Below are positions 1 to 4,527 of a stretch of 11,169 bases of DNA, one piece after another. The position numbers and the translations under genes are program-made. How positions within the stretch are numbered: the stretch's first letter is position 1; each line of letters opens with the position of its first letter. This DNA is from Lachnospiraceae bacterium (GTDB lineage: Bacteria > Bacillota > Clostridia > Lachnospirales > Lachnospiraceae), in contig DMCJ01000160.1 of assembly GCA_003446735.1 (NCBI GenBank), positions 1 through 11,169 on the forward strand. The letters are read 5' to 3'. The notes below the pieces were generated by a model, which worked only from the letters and a program-made list of their open reading frames with translations, had not been told where the DNA came from and did not search any database.

Positions 1-1
1 G

Positions 2-448
2 GACTACGTAACCATCCCGGAGGACGTCGCCGGTCTCATAAACAGATTTAACAATGACGATCTCAAAGCCCTCCTTAAGGAAGACACAAAGATCGTCAAT
101 TTAAACGGCATATCAAACACGGACCTGAAGCTTAAGTACGGTGCCCCAAACATAAATATACTCTCCGAGTATGATAAAAATTTTGAGACCCTCGTAAAAG
201 GTCTCCAGGAGATGGTATCAGAGGAGGCAGGCGATACATTTAATACCGATGAAAAAACAGCCATCCTCGAATTTGCCACCGATATCCATACGGACATATC
301 GGCCTCATACGAGACCCTGGCCGTAATCTACAAGGATACCGGCAGAGATGCCAAAATCCACTCCCTGATTAAAAAAGCCGAGAGCATCAAAAATATCAGA
401 GGCCCCAGAATCATAGAGAAGCTGAATGCAATCCTTGAAACTAACTGA
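2..448 (+). CDS. Hypothetical protein, 3' part only (148 residues visible)
   Basis: The reading frame is open from the left edge of the window to a TGA at 446-448, so the start lies outside. I do not recognise the family. The visible part is charged and apparently soluble, with no transmembrane segment and no cysteine. The last third is predicted helical and has a TPR-like flavour around YETLAVIYKDTGRDAKIHSL, close to a helix-turn-helix repeat pattern, but one such stretch does not establish a TPR domain. A methionine at 212 could start a 78-residue protein, but the frame is open and protein-like well upstream of it, so a truncated longer gene is the better reading. It is the only plus-strand gene here and ends one base before the stop codon of the convergent permease gene. 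Function is unknown. Confidence 0.72.
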   Translation, partial: DYVTIPEDVAGLINRFNNDDLKALLKEDTKIVNLNGISNTDLKLKYGAPNINILSEYDKNFETLVKGLQEMVSEEAGDTFNTDEKTAILEFATDIHTDISASYETLAVIYKDTGRDAKIHSLIKKAESIKNIRGPRIIEKLNAILETN

Positions 449-449
449 A

Positions 450-1268
450 TTACTGTAGATTTACCTTTTTATTCATTATCAATGCCGTGATCATATAATA
501 TATGGCAACGATTATCAGTGTATTGATGAGTGAAATCAAATTCAGCCGTCTCATGACATTGCCGGCTGTAATACGGAAAAAGATCATCACTAATGAGACC
601 GGATTTGTATCAGGGACAAAGAGTACAGATATCAGACCCGTTATGATCATCTCACCGATTCTGAGGAAAAAGCTCCATGCCACTGCCATTCCGATCTTGT
701 GTTTATTTGAAAGCTGACCGAGAGACAGACATGCAAATATATAGAGATACAGCCTGATCGGAATGAGGAACAGATTTATGATCGGCAGTATCAGTTCATA
801 TAAAATATCATCGCAGTTTTCGATGTAATCTCCTATAAATCTGAACAGATCCATAAAGTCATTGCTTTTCTCAACAAAGCATATGTATCCCCATGCACAT
901 GGTACAATCACGAAAACTGTCACGATCGACCAGATGACATATGTGATGAGTTTTCCGTTTAATATACTGAATTTGCTGACAGGTAGTGTCATCGTCAGAT
1001 ATCCCTGATTGGAATATACAGACTGATAAAACCTCTGACACAGCAGTACGAGTATTATGACAAAAGCTGCCGTCAGTGATACGACGAGGACCAGCATGGA
1101 TATACCTAAAATGATCCTGAATATATCGGTAGCTGTTCCATTAAGGTCTATGTCCTCCAGATTAAAGCTCACCATAGCCACAAGCAGCGATATGATCATG
1201 ATCGCATACATACCGCATATCTTTTTCCAGGTAGCTCTGAATTCATGTTTTATTATTTTTCCTAACAT
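450..1268 (-). CDS. ABC-2-like transporter permease subunit
   Basis: This 272-residue integral membrane protein opens with MLGKIIKHEFRATWKK, the amphipathic start typical of clostridial ABC-2-type permeases paired with YtrB-like ATPases. About six hydrophobic segments are visible, near residues 18-38, 52-80, 106-131, 160-183, 191-218 and 243-266. There is no extracytoplasmic domain large enough to be a receptor. It should form the membrane pore of an exporter with the ATPase encoded just upstream, whose 3' end it overlaps by 7 bp. The ATG at 1268 is preceded by a strong AGGGAGGTG ribosome binding site (1274-1282) with a 5-nt spacer, which fixes the start despite the overlap. The substrate cannot be read from the sequence. 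By analogy with Bacillus YtrA-regulated systems, a role in export or cell-envelope stress is an inference only. Confidence 0.88.
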   Translation of the reverse strand: MLGKIIKHEFRATWKKICGMYAIMIISLLVAMVSFNLEDIDLNGTATDIFRIILGISMLVLVVSLTAAFVIILVLLCQRFYQSVYSNQGYLTMTLPVSKFSILNGKLITYVIWSIVTVFVIVPCAWGYICFVEKSNDFMDLFRFIGDYIENCDDILYELILPIINLFLIPIRLYLYIFACLSLGQLSNKHKIGMAVAWSFFLRIGEMIITGLISVLFVPDTNPVSLVMIFFRITAGNVMRRLNLISLINTLIIVAIYYMITALIMNKKVNLQ

Positions 1269-1972
1269 GCGAACACCTCCCTGAAGTACATATCAACGGT
1301 CTTTCCGTGTTTAGATCTGATCTCATCCACCGTAGAATGAAGGATCACGCTTCCGTATTTAAGGAAGACGACTTCATCTAAGATATTCTCGATATCCTGG
1401 ATAAGATGTGTACATATAAGAAGTGTTGCCTCGGGATTGTAATTGTTAATGATCGTTCTGATTATATAGTCCCTTGCCGCAGGATCTACGCCTGCAATGG
1501 GCTCATCTAAGATATAAAGGCTCGCGTCGCGGCTCATGACTAAGATCAGCTGAACCTTTTCCTTTGTTCCCTTTGAAAGCGTCTTAAGCTTTGCATTTAC
1601 CGGGATATTTAAATTCTGAAGCATCATAAGCGCTCTTTCCGGCTTAAAATCGGAATAGAAATCGGTAAAGAATTCGATAAGGCTCTTAACGTCATTCTGA
1701 GCTTCTAAATAAGTACGCTCGGGAAGATAGGATATTACAGACTTACTCTCTACTCCGGGCTTTAATCCGTTTATAAACACATCTCCCGACGTAGGAGTTA
1801 AAAGTCCGTTTATGAGCTTTATAAGAGTCGTCTTTCCGCTTCCGTTAGGCCCTAAGAGACCTACGATGTGGCCTTTATTTAATGTAAGATTAAAATTATT
1901 AAGGACCGGGATGCCGCTTACGTATGATTTGCAAAGATTTCTGCATTCAAGCAGAGGCATGTTCTCATTCAT
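1262..1972 (-). CDS. ABC transporter ATP-binding protein (YtrB-like)
   Basis: This 236-residue protein is a single nucleotide-binding domain. Walker A is GPNGSGKT (residues 41-48), the signature is LSKGTKEK (about 132-139), Walker B is LYILDEP (152-158), the D-loop is GVDP (161-164) and the switch histidine is in CTH (H189). The signature has LSKG rather than LSGGQ, and the Q-loop position reads YLPER without a glutamine. Both variants are usual in the subfamily that pairs with GntR/YtrA regulators, so they do not suggest inactivity. It hydrolyses ATP on the cytoplasmic face to drive the permease encoded downstream. The ATG at 1972 overlaps the upstream gntR stop codon in an ATGAATGA arrangement, with an AAGGGG-like binding site about 8 nt upstream, consistent with translational coupling of regulator and transporter. 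Confidence 0.93.
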   Translation of the reverse strand: MNENMPLLECRNLCKSYVSGIPVLNNFNLTLNKGHIVGLLGPNGSGKTTLIKLINGLLTPTSGDVFINGLKPGVESKSVISYLPERTYLEAQNDVKSLIEFFTDFYSDFKPERALMMLQNLNIPVNAKLKTLSKGTKEKVQLILVMSRDASLYILDEPIAGVDPAARDYIIRTIINNYNPEATLLICTHLIQDIENILDEVVFLKYGSVILHSTVDEIRSKHGKTVDMYFREVFAC

Positions 1973-2342
1973 CTGTATTTCCCCTTTTTATGTATTCTGC
2001 CGTTTCCTTTAAAGCCTGATCTTTTGTAAAGCCGATATCTTTCATGTTCTGAAGGAATCTTGCTATGATATCGTCTTTTCTGCTATCGCCGGATCTCTTT
2101 ATATCCGAGATATTTTCACTTACGATCCTTCCGTTGGTACTGTCTGTAACTATAAGCCCCATCTCTTCAAGATCGTGCATGGAACGCTGGACCGTATTGG
2201 GATTGACCCCCGCGGACGCGGCGATATCCCGGACCGAAGGCAGCCTGCTTCCGGGCTTGTAATCACCCGAGAGGATCTGACCCTGCAATATCTCCGCAAG
2301 CTGCAGATAAATGGGTCTGTCATTATCAAATAACCACGCCAT
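1965..2342 (-). CDS. GntR-family transcriptional regulator, YtrA subfamily
   Basis: This 125-residue protein has the short architecture of the YtrA subfamily: an N-terminal winged helix-turn-helix (about residues 8-76) with a short helical tail of about 45 residues and no large effector domain. Diagnostic stretches are DNDRPIYLQLAE, the GxRLPSVRDIA helix and the recognition helix VNPNTVQRSMHDLEEMGLI. It is the first gene of an operon with the ATPase and permease, and is expected to repress that operon until an envelope-active ligand or stress relieves it. I chose the ATG at 2342 because homologues usually begin close to the FDNDRPIY motif. A GTG four codons upstream (2354) is possible, but the only purine-rich stretch (AAAGAAAG) lies 1 nt from it and about 13 nt from the ATG, so neither start has a good ribosome binding site. 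It overlaps the ATPase gene by 8 bp. Confidence 0.9.
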   Translation of the reverse strand: MAWLFDNDRPIYLQLAEILQGQILSGDYKPGSRLPSVRDIAASAGVNPNTVQRSMHDLEEMGLIVTDSTNGRIVSENISDIKRSGDSRKDDIIARFLQNMKDIGFTKDQALKETAEYIKRGNTDE

Positions 2343-2387
2343 ATAATATACCACACTTTCTTTTATTATTAAACAGTATCAGACAAC

Positions 2388-2420
2388 GTTTAAGATAAGT
2401 TTAAGGTAAGGTTAAGATAT
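2388..2420 (+). repeat. Three 11-bp direct repeats (TTTAAG-N5 type)
   Basis: Read on the plus strand, three 11-bp units follow one another without a gap: gtttaagataa, gtttaaggtaa and ggttaagatat. Their cores give TTTAAG-N5-TTTAAG-N5-GTTAAG, one core per helical turn. This spacing is the known pattern for dimeric OmpR/PhoB-family response regulators; the streptococcal CiaR box is TTTAAG-N5-TTTAAG. The repeats lie between the gntR start and the palindromic operator, so they probably act on the transporter operon. No response regulator is encoded in the window, so the binding protein is unknown. Confidence 0.5.
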
Positions 2421-2427
2421 GGGTCGT

Positions 2428-2447
2428 TGTATTACTGTCGTAATACA
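2428..2447. promoter_or_regulatory. Palindromic operator candidate upstream of gntR
   Basis: Perfect 8-bp inverted arms, TGTATTAC and GTAATACA, flank a 4-bp centre (TGTC on the plus strand). The palindrome abuts the -10 element of the 2447-2475 promoter candidate and covers the expected transcription start. That is where a repressor would block initiation. The most economical ligand is the GntR protein encoded immediately downstream, acting by autoregulation. A BlaI/CopY-type repressor is an alternative, because some of their sites have a similar TTAC/GTAA form. Confidence 0.6.
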
Positions 2448-2475
2448 GTGTAGCACACGATGTAGTAAAAAGCAA
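2447..2475 (-). promoter_or_regulatory. Candidate promoter for the gntR-ABC operon (operator-associated)
   Basis: On the minus strand, TTGCTT (2470-2475) lies 17 bp before TACACT (2447-2452), which is preceded by TGC to give an extended -10 (TGnTACACT). The -35 is weak (3 of 6) and the -10 moderate (4 of 6). Support comes from the ideal 17-bp spacing, the TGn extension and the palindrome placed over the start site. It would give a leader of roughly 100 nt before the gntR ATG. Confidence 0.4.
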
Positions 2476-2480
2476 CAATC

Positions 2481-2536
2481 ATAAAACTATATTCTTAATA
2501 AAATAAAAGGAAAAGATTACGGAATAAAACTATATT
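2481..2536 (+). repeat. 13-bp direct repeat pair ATAAAACTATATT
   Basis: The 13-mer ataaaactatatt occurs at 2481-2493 and again at 2524-2536, with start points 43 bp apart. On the minus strand each copy carries TATAGT, a -10-like hexamer, and the second copy supplies the -10 of the 2529-2556 promoter candidate. The first copy has no convincing -35. The region is AT-rich, so a chance match or a small duplication are both possible. Confidence 0.45.
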
Positions 2537-2556
2537 GATAAACGAAAGATTGGCAA
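2529..2556 (-). promoter_or_regulatory. Candidate sigma-A promoter upstream of gntR
   Basis: On the minus strand, TTGCCA (2551-2556; 5 of 6 to consensus) and TATAGT (2529-2534; 5 of 6) are separated by 16 bp. This is the best consensus match in the intergenic region and points toward gntR. Its -35 directly overlaps the end of the U-tract of the radA-side terminator candidate, a compact terminator-then-promoter arrangement. Transcripts from here would run through the palindrome at 2428-2447, where a bound repressor could act as a roadblock. Confidence 0.45.
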
Positions 2557-2625
2557 AAAAATAACCCCTAAACGCAACCGAGCCACGAGTTATTACTCGC
2601 GGCCCACCTGCTTGTGTAAAAGGGG
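2555..2625 (-). terminator. Branched intrinsic terminator candidate downstream of radA
   Basis: In the minus-strand RNA an 11-bp hairpin with two G-U pairs forms between 2595-2605 and 2580-2590 around an AATA tetraloop. The G-U pairs favour the minus strand; on the plus strand they become A-C mismatches. An outer 5-bp helix, CCCCU (2621-2625) with AGGGG (2565-2569), encloses that hairpin. It is followed, after GUUA, by seven consecutive U residues (2555-2561). The inner hairpin alone sits about 18 nt from the U-tract, so the outer helix is probably what places the stem next to it. It likely ends the purN-to-radA operon, or an independent small RNA. Confidence 0.6.
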
Positions 2626-2673
2626 AATTCTTCCGGAATTCTGCTTATAAGCATGTTCGACTCTCATCGAACA
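2555..2673 (-). ncRNA. Possible structured small RNA or structured 3' UTR of radA
   Basis: Three inverted repeats lie end to end: TGTTCGA/TCGAACA with a 6-nt loop (2654-2673), the 12-bp palindrome TGCTTATAAGCA (2642-2653), and GAATTC-N5-GAATTC (2625-2641). They lead directly into the branched terminator. A TATACT -10-like hexamer on the minus strand (2679-2684) would start a transcript near 2672, giving an RNA of about 120 nt ending in the U-tract. The matching -35 (TAGATT, 17-bp spacing) is poor, so simple readthrough from radA is equally likely. I do not recognise a known family; it lacks the hallmark motifs of SRP RNA, tmRNA, RNase P RNA or a riboswitch I can name. Confidence 0.35.
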
Positions 2674-2745
2674 AGTTCAGTATATAACAATATTGATGAT
2701 AAATCTATATCTATAATAACTGCAAATAAAAATATATTGACTTGA

Positions 2746-4110
2746 TTATCTTATAACCCCCATTGCTTCGGTGATATTCTGTACGAAAATTAGACTTATA
2801 TCACTCGAAGAATTGATAATCTTTTTATTCGCAGCGGGAAGAACGACCGTTTTATAGCCGAGTTTCTTTGCTTCATCAATCCTTTTTGCCGCTCCGGAAA
2901 CGCCTCTTACTTCTCCGGAAAGTCCGACCTCTCCGAATATGATCATATCATCCGGAACGGGAACATTCCTAAAGCTCGAACATATCGCCATAACGACGGC
3001 AAGGTCAGTGGAAGGCTCCGTTACTTTTATACCTCCGGCAAAATTCACATATGCATCTTCTCTTGAAAGATTCATGCCTGCTCTTTTTTCCATTACGGCT
3101 ATAAGCAGGTTTAATCTGTTAAAATCAAGTCCCGTTGCGCTCCTCCTGGGGATCTGGAAGCTCGAATCACCGATGAGCGCCTGAACTTCCATGAGCATCG
3201 GCCTCGTGCCTTCCATCGTACATGTCACCACGGATCCGCTCGCATTTGCGGGCTTTCCGCTTATCATGAATTCGGAAAGGTTCTTTACTTCGATAAGGCC
3301 CTCTTCGCACATCTCAAAAACGCCGACTTCGTTGGTAGAGCCGAATCTGTTCTTGACTCCCCGAAGCATCCTGTAGATATCCTGCTTATCTCCTTCAAAA
3401 TAAAGAACGGTATCCACCATGTGCTCAAGTACGCGGGGACCGGCCACCATGCCTTCTTTTGTAACATGTCCTATGATAAGGATGGAGATGTTCTCTTCCT
3501 TTGCAAGTCGCATTAAAGTGACCGTCGACTCCCTTACCTGGGATACGCTTCCGGGAACCCCGTCAAGTGAAGGATCGGCCATTGTCTGTATAGAATCGAT
3601 AACGCAAAGAGCGGGCTTTTCCTTTTTAAGGACTTCCTCTATGAGCGAAAGATCGGTCTCGCAGAGGAGCTTAAAAGAATCCTTAAACTTTCCTATGCGG
3701 TCTGCGCGAAGCTTTATCTGAGATAAGGATTCTTCGCCCGATATGTAAAGAACATCCTCTTTTTCCGATAAAAGGCGGCATACCTGTAATAAAAGGGTGG
3801 ATTTCCCTATTCCGGGATCTCCGCCCACTAATATCAGAGAGCCGGGGACGATACCGCCTCCCAGCACTCTGTCAAATTCACCTATACCGGTAACAAACCG
3901 TTTGTCTTTTTCACCGGATATCTCCGTGATCGTAACGGGCTTTGCTTCATTATGTCTTATCACGGACTTTGAGGACTTTTTATTCCCCGTAACTATCCTC
4001 TCTTCGGTAAAGCTGTTCCAGCTCTTGCATGCCGGGCACTGGCCCTGCCATTTGGAAGATTCATATCCGCATTCCTTGCAGAAGAAAGCCGTCTCCTTAG
4101 CTTTTGCCAA
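2746..4110 (-). CDS. radA: DNA repair protein RadA (Sms)
   Basis: RadA is a RecA-related ATPase that drives DNA branch migration and helps process recombination intermediates in the cytoplasm. At 454 residues it has the usual full length. The order is as expected: an N-terminal C4 zinc finger (C11, C14, C25, C28, in CxxC pairs), the RecA-like core with Walker A GGDPGIGKST (96-105) and Walker B LCVIDSIQT (about 168-176), the RadA-specific KNRFG motif (253-257), and a C-terminal Lon-protease-like domain without proteolytic function. The start is a TTG at 4110: an AAGGAGGT site (4118-4125) lies 7 nt upstream and no other start fits the zinc-finger register. The gene follows the small protein gene by 3 bp. 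The clpC-radA linkage is also seen in Bacillus. Confidence 0.97.
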   Translation of the reverse strand: MAKAKETAFFCKECGYESSKWQGQCPACKSWNSFTEERIVTGNKKSSKSVIRHNEAKPVTITEISGEKDKRFVTGIGEFDRVLGGGIVPGSLILVGGDPGIGKSTLLLQVCRLLSEKEDVLYISGEESLSQIKLRADRIGKFKDSFKLLCETDLSLIEEVLKKEKPALCVIDSIQTMADPSLDGVPGSVSQVRESTVTLMRLAKEENISILIIGHVTKEGMVAGPRVLEHMVDTVLYFEGDKQDIYRMLRGVKNRFGSTNEVGVFEMCEEGLIEVKNLSEFMISGKPANASGSVVTCTMEGTRPMLMEVQALIGDSSFQIPRRSATGLDFNRLNLLIAVMEKRAGMNLSREDAYVNFAGGIKVTEPSTDLAVVMAICSSFRNVPVPDDMIIFGEVGLSGEVRGVSGAAKRIDEAKKLGYKTVVLPAANKKIINSSSDISLIFVQNITEAMGVIR

Positions 4111-4113
4111 GAA

Positions 4114-4527
4114 TTATACCTCCTTAACCCTTACGGAAACCTCGCCCATATCGGCAAGCTCAACGCTGAGACTTAATTTTCCGCCAAGTCCGGTCTTCAT
4201 CTTTCCGGAGCTTGCGCCCTGAACGAAAACCTCATATTCGGTATCATCCTTAAGTCCCAAAGTGATCTGGGCATCTTCATTACCTTCGACCTTAAAGCTC
4301 ATTCCGTCTTTTTCTTCTTTAAAGCCGTTTACACTGGTGCCGGGTACGGATTCGTATAAGAAGCCGCCGTCTTTCTCCAGCTTAGTCATTGTAGAAAAGG
4401 TCTTAACCTTGTAGGAAGCTCCTCCGTGAGGAAAGTCCTCTTTCTTTGCCTTGTCCTTAAGTGTGTGATTGCCGAAGCTTAAGCTTCCGTCCGACTCGGT
4501 CTTTAAAAGATCTTCAACTACTGCCAT
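4114..4527 (-). CDS. Small conserved protein of unknown function (often labelled 'endosialidase')
   Basis: This 137-residue protein has no signal peptide, transmembrane helix or cysteine and is predicted mostly beta. Striking stretches are SDGSLSFGNH (12-21), FLYESVPGTSVNGF (56-69), EDAQITL (84-90) and KTGLGGKLSLSVEL (111-124). From memory, similar Lachnospiraceae proteins beside radA carry the name 'endosialidase'. I see no glycosidase catalytic motif, and the protein is far too small to be a sialidase, so that name should not be taken as function. The ATG at 4527 has GGAGGG about 8 nt upstream, inside the clpC 3' end. An in-frame upstream methionine at 4581 would lie deep in clpC and lacks such a site. 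It overlaps clpC by 14 bp and precedes radA by 3 bp, so co-expression with both is expected. Confidence 0.85.
   Translation of the reverse strand: MAVVEDLLKTESDGSLSFGNHTLKDKAKKEDFPHGGASYKVKTFSTMTKLEKDGGFLYESVPGTSVNGFKEEKDGMSFKVEGNEDAQITLGLKDDTEYEVFVQGASSGKMKTGLGGKLSLSVELADMGEVSVRVKEV
4118..4125 (-). promoter_or_regulatory. Ribosome binding site that fixes the TTG start of radA
   Basis: On the minus strand AAGGAGGT, an essentially perfect anti-16S match, lies within the last codons of the preceding gene (encoding KEV-stop) and 7 nt before the TTG at 4110. The strong site offsets the weak start codon. Because ribosomes finishing the small protein gene cross it, radA translation is probably coupled to that gene. 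Confidence 0.85.

Noticed and set aside
1262..1972. Missing Q-loop glutamine and LSKG signature as signs of an inactive ATPase
   Set aside because: Walker A, Walker B, the D-loop and the switch histidine are intact, and the variants are usual for YtrB-like ATPases paired with GntR regulators.
2342..2354. GTG at 2354 as the gntR start
   Set aside because: It adds only four residues (MVYY), has no properly spaced ribosome binding site, and precedes the ATG where homologues usually begin. It is kept only as an alternative.
2625..2641. CCGGAAG resembling the SRP RNA tetraloop region
   Set aside because: The flanking conserved SRP helix 8 sequence (GGAAGCAGCC-type) is missing. The match is explained by the GAATTC inverted repeat.
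2654..2673. tRNA or tmRNA T-arm look-alike (GTTCGACTC on the plus strand)
   Set aside because: The flanks do not form a T-stem of the right length around a 7-nt loop, and there is no acceptor stem, anticodon arm or CCA. It fits a simple 7-bp hairpin better.
2737..2742. TTGACT on the plus strand as a -35 element
   Set aside because: No -10 lies at 16-18 bp (the sequence there is CCCCATTG) and no plus-strand gene follows.
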